Assembly: GCA_017437125.1 (NCBI GenBank)
Contig: JAFSBV010000012.1
Span: 1 to 64,000 of the forward strand
Length of the DNA: 64,000 nucleotides
Direction of reading: 5' to 3'
From: Bacteroidales bacterium
GTDB taxonomy: Bacteria > Bacteroidota > Bacteroidia > Bacteroidales > UBA932
The stretch's first letter is position 1. Every line of letters begins with the position of its first letter. Both the position numbers and the translations under genes were made by a program. Below the pieces are notes generated by a model. The model was not told where the DNA came from and made no database searches. It saw only the letters and a program-made list of their open reading frames with translations. Positions 25,786 to 33,787 of the stretch are shown in pieces.

Positions 25786-27189
25786 ATGTCTCATTTTATG
25801 GCAGATAACGCACAAATAAAGGTCTGTGTAGGACTTTCCGGAGGTGTTGACTCGAGCGTTGCGGCATTGTTGCTCAAGCAGCAGGGATATGATGTCTTTG
25901 CTCTTTTCATGCAGAACTGGCACGACGCTTCGACTACTCTGCATGGCGACTGTGAATGGGAGGAGGACCGTTTCGTCGCAGAAATGGTGGCCAGGAAGAT
26001 CGGAATCCCGTTTTATTTTGTCGATCTGAGCAAGGAATATCGTCAGAGGGTGGTTGATTATATGTTCGATGAATATGAAAAGGGACGCACCCCCAATCCG
26101 GATGTGCTGTGCAACCGTGAGATCAAGTTTGATGCATTCCTGAAATGTGCATTGAAGCTTGGAGCGGATTATGTGGCTACGGGACATTACTGCCGAAAGG
26201 AAACGACAGAGGGTCCTGAAGGCCCTGTATATAGGATTCTCGCCGGAACGGACCCGAACAAGGATCAGAGCTATTTCCTCTGCCAGCTTACCCAGGAACA
26301 GCTCTCGAAAGCGATGTTTCCTATTGGAGACATAATCAAGCCTGAGGTTCGCCGTATTGCCCATGAAGCTGATCTTCCATCTGCTGACAAGAAGGATTCA
26401 CAAGGCATATGCTTCGTCGGAAAGGTGGATCTTCCGACTTTCCTACAGCAGAAACTGAAGCCGTGCGAAGGCGATGTTGTTGAGGTATATGATGCTTATT
26501 ATGCTGATAATGAGCAGTATTTGTTCCTTAAGGAGACTCTTGATTCGCTGCTGAAAGCAGAGGGTGAGGCGAAGATGATTACTGACTATATTTCGGAAGA
26601 CAAGGCTCAGCCTGTTCATGAAGAAGGCTGTCCGTTTGATATGGATAAGGTCGCGGCCTTGACGGATGATGAGCTCGCGAGACTTTCAGAGCCTGTAAGA
26701 TATGATATCAGGTTCGAAACTGAGACATACCGTAGCGGAAGGAAGCATATCAAGAAGACGAGATATAAGGAGAATCCTTTCGGAAAGATAGTCGGAAAAC
26801 ACGATGGAGCGCAGTTCTATACCATAGGACAGCGTAAGGGGCTGAATATCGGAGGCCATAAAGATTCCATATTCGTGATAGATACAGATATCCCTAAGAA
26901 TATCATTTACGTCGGAGAAGGTCATACGCATAAAGGCCTGTCACGCAGCTGCCTGTGCCTTGTCCCGGAAGATATACATTGGATACGTCGTGATCTTGCC
27001 ATGAAGGCAGGGGAAATCCGTCGCTACCGTGTCCGCATCCGCTATCGTCAGCCATTGCAGGACGCAACGCTCATAATGCGCGAAAACTGTCTCTTCATCC
27101 TCTTCGACACCCCACAGCGCGGCATCACCCCGGGCCAGTTCGCAGTCTGGTACGACGGTGACGAGATGCTGGGGTCGGGAGTGATCTGA
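25786..27189 (+). CDS. mnmA: tRNA 2-thiouridylase with large insertion
   Basis: ATP-pyrophosphatase that thiolates U34 of Lys, Glu and Gln tRNAs. PP-loop [10 protein letters not shown] near the N-terminus, catalytic Cys in [11 protein letters not shown] and second Cys in SQGICFVG, and [19 protein letters not shown] in the central domain. At 467 residues it is about 100 longer than usual: between [18 protein letters not shown] and GKIVGKHDG there is an extra acidic stretch of about 100 residues (roughly 225-325) that I do not recognise. The start is uncertain: ATG 25786, ATG 25798 (MADNAQIKV) or TTG 25780. Confidence 0.9.
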   Translation: MSHFMADNAQIKVCVGLSGGVDSSVAALLLKQQGYDVFALFMQNWHDASTTLHGDCEWEEDRFVAEMVARKIGIPFYFVDLSKEYRQRVVDYMFDEYEKGRTPNPDVLCNREIKFDAFLKCALKLGADYVATGHYCRKETTEGPEGPVYRILAGTDPNKDQSYFLCQLTQEQLSKAMFPIGDIIKPEVRRIAHEADLPSADKKDSQGICFVGKVDLPTFLQQKLKPCEGDVVEVYDAYYADNEQYLFLKETLDSLLKAEGEAKMITDYISEDKAQPVHEEGCPFDMDKVAALTDDELARLSEPVRYDIRFETETYRSGRKHIKKTRYKENPFGKIVGKHDGAQFYTIGQRKGLNIGGHKDSIFVIDTDIPKNIIYVGEGHTHKGLSRSCLCLVPEDIHWIRRDLAMKAGEIRRYRVRIRYRQPLQDATLIMRENCLFILFDTPQRGITPGQFAVWYDGDEMLGSGVI

Positions 27190-27301
27190 TTTCCTGTTGT
27201 ATCCGGATGAGTGTCAGACTGCCTTTTATGCTGATATAGACGAAAATTGGTCTCACTGCGGCATCCCAAAACAACCTCAGTAAGATTATATGCAGAAAAA
27301 A

Positions 27302-28654
27302 TTACTGTAACGATCTTGCTGCCGAGATTCCGGCAAGATAGCCTGTCGAGAAGGCTGTCTGGAGGTTGTAGCCGCCGGTATCGGCATCGAGATCCAGTAT
27401 TTCTCCGGCGAAGTGGAGCCCTGGAATGAGCTTTGATTCCAGGGTCTTTGGGGTCATTTCGTCGAGGTTGACACCGCCGGCTGTCACGACGCATCTTTCA
27501 TATCCGACAAATCCTTCGACATCCATCTTCCAGTTCTTGAGGATTCTTGCAAGAGTCTTATGATCTGCGGACGGGTTCAAGGCCGTGAATGCCGGAATAA
27601 GCGACATAGGCATCACCTTGGTAAGAAGTACCCTGAATCTGTCCTTGTAGAGCTTGTTTGCGGTCTTCCTGTCTTTGCACACTTCGTTCCATAGCGTACT
27701 GATGCGCACTGTGAGATCATCAATGTCAACTGCAGGCTTGAGGTCGATCGATACGGATACCTTGGAGCCGTTTATGACGGCATTGACGCATTTCCTGCTT
27801 ATCTTGAATCCGATAGGCCCTTCGAGTCCTCCGTCGGTGAAATCGAGATCTCCGAATTCGTCCTGGGCGAGGTTCCCGTCGATGATGAGGTTGAGACCGA
27901 CATTCTTCAACTGATTTCCGCAAAGCGACTGTCCTATCTCAGTAAGAGGAGTGCTTCTGTCTATATGACCTTTGATCATCTTGTCGCTTGCCTTTGTCCT
28001 GTCATCCTTATATCCTTTGGGAACGATGGCTGTGAGCGACGGGAACAGCGGCTTGATGGTATGGCCCATAGATTCTGCCCATCCGTAGCCGTCTCCTGTG
28101 GATCCGGTCTTGGGGTAGGAGAGTCCTCCAGTGCAGATTATGAGCTTGCGGGAAGTGTATGCCGATCCGTCGGAGCATTTGATCGTAAAAGATCCTTCAC
28201 CTTGTTCCGAATGACAAGAAATATCCCTTACATCTTTATTGCAATTTATCTGAGCTCCAGCTGTTTCAGCGGCGCGAACCAAGGCGTCGATGACGTCGGA
28301 GGCAAGATGTGAAGAAGGGAATGCCCTGTCTCCTCGCTCCACGACTGATTCCATTCCCTGCTCAAGGAGGAAATCGATCATTTTTTCTGAATTCAGATTA
28401 TAGAACGACGGCTTCAGAAAATTCGGCTTAGGATGGATATGGCCGCTGAATTCGTTCCAGGGCTTTACATTGGTGAAATTGCAACGTCCCTTGCCGGTGA
28501 TCATGATCTTGCGGCCAGGTCTGGCCATCTTCTCAAGAACGATGACCTTTCCATTGGTTCCCCTGTCTGTAAATGTACCGGCAGCACCTGCTGCAGCCAT
28601 GAGGCCGGCAGCACCGCCACCGATTATGATAATGTCAGCCGAATAGTTTCCCAT
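27302..28654 (-). CDS. HI0933-family flavoprotein
   Basis: A 450-residue NAD(P)/FAD-dependent oxidoreductase of the HI0933/YhiN family. It starts MGNYSADIIIIGGGAAGLMAA (FAD Rossmann motif), has GRKIMITGKGRCNFTN, typical of the family, and ends VTAGGVNLDEMTPKTLESK...GLHFAGEILDLDADTGGYNLQ...AFSTG. Physiological reaction unknown. The reading frame stays open upstream to 28810 but only because it runs antisense through the tRNA gene; Met at 28654 is the real start. Residues about 147-155 (CHSEQGEGS) are encoded by a degenerate dispersed repeat inserted in frame. The 112 bases between this gene and convergent mnmA hold no clear terminator. Confidence 0.9.
   Translation of the reverse strand: MGNYSADIIIIGGGAAGLMAAAGAAGTFTDRGTNGKVIVLEKMARPGRKIMITGKGRCNFTNVKPWNEFSGHIHPKPNFLKPSFYNLNSEKMIDFLLEQGMESVVERGDRAFPSSHLASDVIDALVRAAETAGAQINCNKDVRDISCHSEQGEGSFTIKCSDGSAYTSRKLIICTGGLSYPKTGSTGDGYGWAESMGHTIKPLFPSLTAIVPKGYKDDRTKASDKMIKGHIDRSTPLTEIGQSLCGNQLKNVGLNLIIDGNLAQDEFGDLDFTDGGLEGPIGFKISRKCVNAVINGSKVSVSIDLKPAVDIDDLTVRISTLWNEVCKDRKTANKLYKDRFRVLLTKVMPMSLIPAFTALNPSADHKTLARILKNWKMDVEGFVGYERCVVTAGGVNLDEMTPKTLESKLIPGLHFAGEILDLDADTGGYNLQTAFSTGYLAGISAARSLQ
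28190..28216 (-). repeat. CHSE-type repeat inside a coding sequence
   Basis: On the minus strand this 27-base segment matches the intergenic copy at 20310-20336 in 21 of 27 positions (TGTCAT at one end, GAAGGATCT at the other). It is read in frame as CHSEQGEGS within the flavoprotein, in a surface region where family members vary. Confidence 0.7.
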
Positions 28655-28678
28655 ATCAATCTTTGTAAAAAACAGATG

Positions 28679-28686
28679 CAAATTTA
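28679..28686 (-). promoter_or_regulatory. -7 promoter box for the HI0933-type gene
   Basis: TAAATTTG on the minus strand, 25 bases before the ATG at 28654; supports that start. Confidence 0.55.
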
Positions 28687-28698
28687 AGTGAATTTCTC

Positions 28699-28706
28699 TA
28701 TATTTG
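28699..28706 (+). promoter_or_regulatory. -7 promoter box of tRNA-Thr
   Basis: TATATTTG on the plus strand, 28 bases upstream of the mature tRNA 5' end. Confidence 0.65.
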
Positions 28707-28734
28707 CAGTCCCTTTGCAAAAAGGAGTTACGTT

Positions 28735-28807
28735 GCCACTTTAGCTTAGTCGGTAGAGCATCGCATTCGTAACGCGAAGGTCGTGGGTTCGAATCCCATA
28801 GGTGGCT
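28735..28807 (+). tRNA. tRNA-Thr(CGU)
   Basis: 73-base cloverleaf: acceptor GCCACTT/AGGTGGC, D-arm with AGTCGGTAGAGC, anticodon loop TTCGTAA (anticodon CGT in DNA), T-arm GTGGG TTCGAAT CCCAT. The anticodon stem TCGCA/CGCGA has an A-C mismatch at the loop-closing pair 31-39. The 3' CCA is not encoded. The gene is single, with its own promoter and a terminator. Confidence 0.93.
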
Positions 28808-28812
28808 CAAAA

Positions 28813-28857
28813 AATCAGGCAGTCCGGATTAGATTACGGGCTGCCTGATTCTCTTTT
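28813..28857. terminator. bidirectional terminator between tRNA-Thr and the thioredoxin gene
   Basis: 10-bp arms AATCAGGCAG (28813-28822) and CTGCCTGATT (28841-28850) with further inner CCG/CGG pairing; T-rich CTCTTTTA on the right, and T-run on the minus strand on the left. Serves tRNA (plus) and thioredoxin gene (minus). Confidence 0.8.
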
Positions 28858-29323
28858 ATTTCTCCAGAAGAAGTGTCTTGATCTCTTCCGTAAACTTCTC
28901 CTTGTTTCGTGATCCGACTGTCATGACTGGTTCTGCATCTCCTGTCGGAATATAAAGTATAGCAGGGATCGAGCTTACGTTGAAGGCCTGGGCCAGACCT
29001 CTTTCCTTGTCGATATCGACCTTATATATCACGATGTCGCCTTTGTATTCCTTTGCAAGCTCTTCGAGGATAGGGGCGATTCTCTGGCATGGGCCGCACC
29101 ATGATGCAGTGAAGTCAACTATGGCTGGCTTGTCTCCAAGATATTTCAATTCTTCAACTGTAAGATCATATACCTTCTTGTTGAAAGTCTCGGAATTGAG
29201 CTCCACAACATTCTTGTCTGTTTTTTCTTTCTTCTCTGCGGTCTTTGCTCCGGCATTTCCGCAAGCAGCGAACATGAACAGCGCTGCAATTGCCGTCAAG
29301 GCAGTCTTATAGATTGTCTTCAT
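28856..29323 (-). CDS. thioredoxin-like lipoprotein
   Basis: A 155-residue envelope thiol oxidoreductase. Lipoprotein signal peptide ends at AALFMFAAC (Cys21), a Lys-rich linker of about 20 residues follows, then a thioredoxin domain with active site ASWCGPCQRIAPIL, the VDIDKERGLAQAFNVSSIPAI segment with cis-Pro, and a C-terminal helix. Probably anchored on the periplasmic side and involved in disulfide reduction or cytochrome/peroxide tolerance; the next gene upstream is catalase, consistent with oxidative-stress defence. Own -7 box at 29345. Confidence 0.9.
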   Translation of the reverse strand: MKTIYKTALTAIAALFMFAACGNAGAKTAEKKEKTDKNVVELNSETFNKKVYDLTVEELKYLGDKPAIVDFTASWCGPCQRIAPILEELAKEYKGDIVIYKVDIDKERGLAQAFNVSSIPAILYIPTGDAEPVMTVGSRNKEKFTEEIKTLLLEK

Positions 29324-29344
29324 ATCTTTGTGTTTTTATTCATG

Positions 29345-29352
29345 CAAATCTA
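29345..29352 (-). promoter_or_regulatory. -7 promoter box of thioredoxin lipoprotein gene
   Basis: TAGATTTG on the minus strand, 22 bases upstream of ATG 29323 and within the 43-base gap after katA. Confidence 0.5.
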
Positions 29353-29366
29353 ATAATAAAATCTTA

Positions 29367-30851
29367 TTATTCAGCGGGGTCTGACGATGATAATGCATCT
29401 TCAAGATCCAGGCCCAATGCCTCAGCTACTCCTTTGCCATATCCCGGATCAGCCTTGTAGCAGTTCCTGATGTGTCTCTGCTTGATGAAGAGAAGCGCAT
29501 CTCCCATTGCGCGGGCCGTGTTCTCGCACGTGATCTTTCTGTCCTCTGCGCTCATGAGCCTCCACAGCTTGCCTGGCTGGGTGTAATAATCATTGTCATA
29601 TTCCCTCTCATTGTAATTATATGCAGGTCCTCCGTCCATAGGCGGTTCCTTCATTGCAGGCGAATCCTTCCATTCCCCGAAACTGTTCGGCTCATATGGG
29701 GTCGTACCTCCATAATTGCCGTCAGTACGCATCTGTCCGTCACGATGATATGAATGGAAAGGGCAGCGTGGCCTGTTCACGGGAATAAGGTTGTGATTCA
29801 CTCCGAGACGATACCGCTGTGCATCGCCATATGAGAAAAGACGGCCCTGCAGCATCTTGTCCGGTGAGAATCCTATTCCGTCGATGACGTTCATCGGATT
29901 GAATGCGGCCTGCTCTACTTCAGCAAAGAAGTTCTCCGGATTCCTGTTCAATTCGAGAATGCCGACATCCATCAGAGGAAAGTCCTTGTGATACCAGACC
30001 TTCGTCAGATCGAAAGGATTGATATGATATTTCTTCGCCTCATCCTCCGTCATCAGCTGGATCTGCATCTTCCATCTTGGAAAATCGCCTCTTTCTATAG
30101 CTTCATAAAGATCCCTCTGATGCGATTCCCTGTCTTTCGCAATGACAGCTTCAGCCTCGGCGTCAGTCATGTTCCTGATGCCCTGCATGGTCTGAAGATG
30201 GAACTTTACCCATGTCCGCTTGTTGTCGGAATTAATGAAACTGTACGTGTGGCTGCCGAATCCGTGCATGTGCCTGTAAGATAGAGGTATGCCGCGAGGG
30301 CTCATGGTGATGGTGATCTGGTGCAGGGCTTCAGGCAAAAGGGTCCAGAAATCCCAGTTGTTTGTCGCACTTCTCATGCCTGTACGAGGATCGCGCTTGA
30401 TCGCATGGTTTAGGTCAGGGAATTTCATCGGATCTCTGAGGAAGAATACCGGCGTGTTGTTGCCAACAAGATCCCAGTTGCCGGTGTCCGTGTAGAATTT
30501 CATGGCAAAGCCTCTGATGTCACGTTCTGCATCTGCAGCTCCTCTTTCTCCTGCCACGGTGGAGAAACGGACGAAGCATTCAGTCTTTTTACCGACTTCA
30601 GAAAAGATTGACGCTCGTGTCCATGCTGTGATGTCGTTTGTGACGGTGAATGTGCCGTAGGCTCCGGCGCCTTTTGCGTGCATACGCCTTTCCGGGATTA
30701 CCTCGCGGTCGAAATGTGCCAGCTTCTCCATATACCATGGATCCTGCATCGTTACCGGGCCTGGACGCCCTGCTGTCTGGATGTTCTGATTGTCGGCTAC
30801 AGGCCTTCCGTTTGTGGAGGTCAGTGTGTGGGGATTCTTTTTCATGTTCAT
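29367..30851 (-). CDS. katA: heme catalase
   Basis: A 494-residue small-subunit monofunctional catalase that dismutates hydrogen peroxide. The active-site His is in [21 protein letters not shown], distal Asn in the [15 protein letters not shown] block, and the proximal heme Tyr in [14 protein letters not shown]. Length fits clade 3 catalases like Bacteroides KatB. No signal peptide. Two alternative starts (30851 or Met3 at 30845). No good -7 box seen in the 40 bases upstream after the inverted repeat; regulation (for example by OxyR) cannot be read. Confidence 0.96.
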   Translation of the reverse strand: MNMKKNPHTLTSTNGRPVADNQNIQTAGRPGPVTMQDPWYMEKLAHFDREVIPERRMHAKGAGAYGTFTVTNDITAWTRASIFSEVGKKTECFVRFSTVAGERGAADAERDIRGFAMKFYTDTGNWDLVGNNTPVFFLRDPMKFPDLNHAIKRDPRTGMRSATNNWDFWTLLPEALHQITITMSPRGIPLSYRHMHGFGSHTYSFINSDNKRTWVKFHLQTMQGIRNMTDAEAEAVIAKDRESHQRDLYEAIERGDFPRWKMQIQLMTEDEAKKYHINPFDLTKVWYHKDFPLMDVGILELNRNPENFFAEVEQAAFNPMNVIDGIGFSPDKMLQGRLFSYGDAQRYRLGVNHNLIPVNRPRCPFHSYHRDGQMRTDGNYGGTTPYEPNSFGEWKDSPAMKEPPMDGGPAYNYNEREYDNDYYTQPGKLWRLMSAEDRKITCENTARAMGDALLFIKQRHIRNCYKADPGYGKGVAEALGLDLEDALSSSDPAE

Positions 30852-30892
30852 AGTGTTGTTCGTTTACAAGTAAGCCCGCAACCAAAACAAAT

Positions 30893-30938
30893 GCCAAGAC
30901 GCCTTGCCGGCTGCTGATTTCCGACAAGGCGTCTTGGC
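30893..30938 (-). terminator. inverted repeat, probable terminator
   Basis: Perfect 14-bp arms GCCAAGACGCCTTG (30893-30906) and CAAGGCGTCTTGGC (30925-30938) with an 18-base loop. On the minus strand it follows the stop at 30952 and is followed by ATTTGTTTTGG, so it may terminate the dnaN operon; the T-run is broken and the loop large. Confidence 0.55.
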
Positions 30939-30951
30939 TGTATGTGTAATA

Positions 30952-31539
30952 TCAGAATATGATATTCAGATCGTACAGGCTGTTTTCGCAGTATCTGGCC
31001 TGGAATCTGACGTCTCCTTCTTCTTTTGTTGCCAGTATTCCTGCAGGAGCAAGTTCAATGGCAATATAGTCGCCGATTCTGACAGATGTCATTTCTGATG
31101 CCCTGCAGATCGTGTCCTCGATCATTTCTTTCAGCATTCCCTCTGCCGGAGCATTCAATCCCGAAGCGGGGTATGCGAATGAGGTTGCTCCGTTCCTGCT
31201 GACTTCAAATATATTGTCGGGGCTCTCCAGCACTACCGGATTGTAAAGCGGAGCCGGAAGCAGCGAACTGTGGTCTGCACATGAAGTGAATGCTATTTCA
31301 TCAGAGCCTTCCTTCCTGCAATACAGCAGCGCACCGTAGTTGAATGCATCATAATAGCGTGATGCGAACTTCTTCCCGATACATTTTCCGGCCTTGCTTA
31401 TTCGGACAAACAGTATCGGAGCCCAATCGATGACATCGATACTTCCGGGAACATAGAAATCCTTGTTTTCTCTTTCCCATGTCGTGTCGGGACGGCAGTA
31501 GCACATGCTGCTGTCATATGGCCTTACAATGATGTTCAT
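30952..31539 (-). CDS. conserved protein of unknown function
   Basis: A 195-residue cytoplasmic protein (no signal peptide). It resembles in pattern the fumarylacetoacetate-hydrolase-like fold (segments SKAGKCIGKKFASRYYDAFNYG and VRIGDYIAIELAPAGI), but I see no catalytic signature, so that is a guess. Its start codon shares one base with the stop of the exonuclease gene (TGATG), so it is translationally coupled to it as the third gene of the dnaN operon. The terminator-like repeat at 30893 follows. Confidence 0.7.
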   Translation of the reverse strand: MNIIVRPYDSSMCYCRPDTTWERENKDFYVPGSIDVIDWAPILFVRISKAGKCIGKKFASRYYDAFNYGALLYCRKEGSDEIAFTSCADHSSLLPAPLYNPVVLESPDNIFEVSRNGATSFAYPASGLNAPAEGMLKEMIEDTICRASEMTSVRIGDYIAIELAPAGILATKEEGDVRFQARYCENSLYDLNIIF

Positions 31540-32462
31540 CAGTCTTCCTCTTGTGAAAAAAGGCTTCCAAGCTCTTCAAAAGGTGTATAGCCTTTTGTAC
31601 GTGGAACAAATGTGGTGGTCTTCTTCTTTTCTGCTGCCGCAGCTTTCTTCTCAGCCTCGAACTGGGCCTTGAGCATGGCGAACTGCCGCTTCGTGTCAAG
31701 AGTGAAGTCTCCGTTGTCTATCCATGCGAAATATGAGGGTTCGCTGAAATATACTTCACGCGCTGTCTTTCCCTTATGCTTGCCGAAACTTACGGTAGGC
31801 TCGTCCTTGTCATTCAGAATGAGTCTGCCTGCATAATCCACTGTCCTTTGTTTGGTGGAGAATCTTGCCAGTTTCTCGACATTGTTCTCTATGCGCGGAT
31901 CTCCGGCATATCTGTCGAGCTGTCCTTTCAGGACTTCGTATGTCGCGAGAGTATCTGCTTCCGCCGCATGTGCATTCTCGAGTTCGAGACCGCAATAGAA
32001 AAGGTAGGCAGCCTTGAGCGTACGGGGCTCCATAGCGTGGAAAATGTTCTGGACATCCACCATCTTCATTGCATGAAGGTCGATTTCCGGCTTTTTGTCG
32101 GTATATCTTCGCACGCGCTCGATCTCTTCCGCAAGCATCGGAAGATCGAATTTTGCAGAATTGAATCCTGCGAGATCGCTGCCGTCAAGCCATTCCACCA
32201 CTTCGTCTGCGACCTGATAGAATGTAGGCTCATTCATAAGGTCTTCTGCTGAAATCCCGTGTACTGCCTGTGCGGAAGGATTGATTGCCCTCTGGCACTG
32301 ATGTTCATAATCCCAAGGACGTACGCGCCAGGTCTTTACCCTCTGCTCTCCTCCCGGAAGAATCTTGACAAAGCAGAGCTCAATGATCGAGTCTGATGCG
32401 ATATTGAGCCCTGTGCTTTCTATGTCGAAAAATAATAATGGTCTTTCGAGGTTCAGTTCCAT
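31539..32462 (-). CDS. DnaQ-like 3'-5' exonuclease with DUF3820 domain
   Basis: A 307-residue DEDDh exonuclease. Exo I: FFDIESTGLN near residue 12; Exo II: LAGFNSAKFDLPML; Exo III: HAAEADTLATYEVL (catalytic His and Asp). After about residue 210 a DUF3820-type module (SFGKHKGKTAREVY...SYFAWI) and an Ala/Lys-rich coiled tail follow. It starts 2 bases after dnaN. The pairing with the beta clamp suggests a proofreading or DNA-repair role at the replication fork; this is inference. Confidence 0.88.
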   Translation of the reverse strand: MELNLERPLLFFDIESTGLNIASDSIIELCFVKILPGGEQRVKTWRVRPWDYEHQCQRAINPSAQAVHGISAEDLMNEPTFYQVADEVVEWLDGSDLAGFNSAKFDLPMLAEEIERVRRYTDKKPEIDLHAMKMVDVQNIFHAMEPRTLKAAYLFYCGLELENAHAAEADTLATYEVLKGQLDRYAGDPRIENNVEKLARFSTKQRTVDYAGRLILNDKDEPTVSFGKHKGKTAREVYFSEPSYFAWIDNGDFTLDTKRQFAMLKAQFEAEKKAAAAEKKKTTTFVPRTKGYTPFEELGSLFSQEED

Positions 32463-32464
32463 GT

Positions 32465-33586
32465 CTAACTTATCATAATAGGCATGATGATACCGCAGAT
32501 CTTTTCGCTCTCTTCCTCCTCTTCAGCAGGAACGACGAGGGCTGCACGCTTGCTGTCAAGGAACTTCATCACGAGTTCTCCGCAGTTCATGTTGGAAAGG
32601 ATCTCGATGATGAACGGAGACTTGAAGCCGATGGTAAGGTCTTCGCCGTCATACTGACATGCGATGGTCTCGTGAGCTGCGATCGAGAATCCGAGATCCT
32701 GTGCCGAAACCATGAGGCTTCCGCTCTTGAGGTCGAACTTGATGTGGTTTGAGGCCTTGTTCGAGCAGACAGAAACGCGTCTTACAGTGTTCAGGAGCTG
32801 CACCCTGTTGATTCTCAGGATGTTCGAGTTGTTCTGAGGGATGACGTCACGATATTTAGGATATTTTCCTACTACCAGACGGCAGATCACCATGGTGTTA
32901 CCGAATGTGAATACGGCGTTCTTCGAATCGAAAGAAATCTGTACTGTCTCCGCATCCTTGCCGATGATAGCCTTCAGGATGGCTGCCGGCTTCTTGTGAA
33001 GGATGAATGACGCCTTTTCAGATGCCTGGACATCAGCTGTGGTATAGCATATGAGCTTGTGTGAGTCTGATGCTACAAGCGTTGTCGATGCTGTGTCGAT
33101 ATCGAAGAGGATACCGTTCATCGCAGGACGGATCTCATCGTCAGCGGTAGCGTAAATCGTGCTTGCGATACCGTCCACGAGGCTCTGGGCAGGGAAACTG
33201 AGTGTAACTGCAGTCTCGTCTGTACCTGTGATTTCAGGGTAATCTTCAGCAGGGAAATAAGGGAGTGTGGATTCTCCGCTTGCCCAGCTGCATACGAATG
33301 AGCTGTCGCTTGAGGTGCTGATTGTGAGAGGCTGGTCAGGAAGCTCCTTGAGAAGGTCCATCATGTGCTTTGCAGGCACAGCGATCCTTCCTTCCTCTGC
33401 TGTGTTCTCAACCTCGATTTTAGTCTTAAGAGTGAGCTCCGAATCTGAAGCTGTGATTTCCAGTGTGTTTCCCTTGAGGTCAAAAAGGAAATTCTCAAGG
33501 ATAGGAAGCGGCGACTTTGCAGGGATCGCCTTTGCTACTGCCAATACGCCTCTGAGCAGTTCTGAACTTGAAATTATCAGTTTCAT
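32465..33586 (-). CDS. dnaN: DNA polymerase III beta sliding clamp
   Basis: A 373-residue clamp of three similar domains, starting MKLIISSSELLRGVLAVAKAIPAKSPLPILENFLF; the C-terminus GIIMPIMIS corresponds to the family's MPM(R/I) end. The protein forms the ring dimer that tethers polymerase III. Not next to dnaA here and no DnaA-box cluster was noticed, so this is not an obvious origin. First gene of the operon with the exonuclease and the unknown protein. Confidence 0.96.
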   Translation of the reverse strand: MKLIISSSELLRGVLAVAKAIPAKSPLPILENFLFDLKGNTLEITASDSELTLKTKIEVENTAEEGRIAVPAKHMMDLLKELPDQPLTISTSSDSSFVCSWASGESTLPYFPAEDYPEITGTDETAVTLSFPAQSLVDGIASTIYATADDEIRPAMNGILFDIDTASTTLVASDSHKLICYTTADVQASEKASFILHKKPAAILKAIIGKDAETVQISFDSKNAVFTFGNTMVICRLVVGKYPKYRDVIPQNNSNILRINRVQLLNTVRRVSVCSNKASNHIKFDLKSGSLMVSAQDLGFSIAAHETIACQYDGEDLTIGFKSPFIIEILSNMNCGELVMKFLDSKRAALVVPAEEEEESEKICGIIMPIMIS

Positions 33587-33653
33587 GATATCTTGTATTA
33601 ATTATTATTTCATCATAATTGCCGTTTGCATATACTACGGCATAATAAGTGAA

Positions 33654-33661
33654 CAAATATA
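33654..33661 (-). promoter_or_regulatory. -7 promoter box of dnaN operon
   Basis: TATATTTG on the minus strand, giving a 5' leader of about 63 bases. Confidence 0.6.
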
Positions 33662-33787
33662 GAAAATTTTTTCATAGACATTGGCATATTTTTTGATTTT
33701 TTCGCAGTTGTATTTTGAATTCTGACAGGATTGTCAGCAAAAACCGTACAGAACAAATAATAATTATCACAAATACAGTTATACAGT

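Noticed and set aside
28655-28810. N-terminal extension of the HI0933-type flavoprotein (begins MSHLWDSNPRPSRYECDAL)
   Set aside because: This peptide is the well-known antisense translation of a tRNA gene; the true start is ATG 28654 after its own -7 box.
32465-33787. Replication origin near dnaN
   Set aside because: No dnaA gene and no cluster of DnaA boxes noticed in the 200-base gap upstream.
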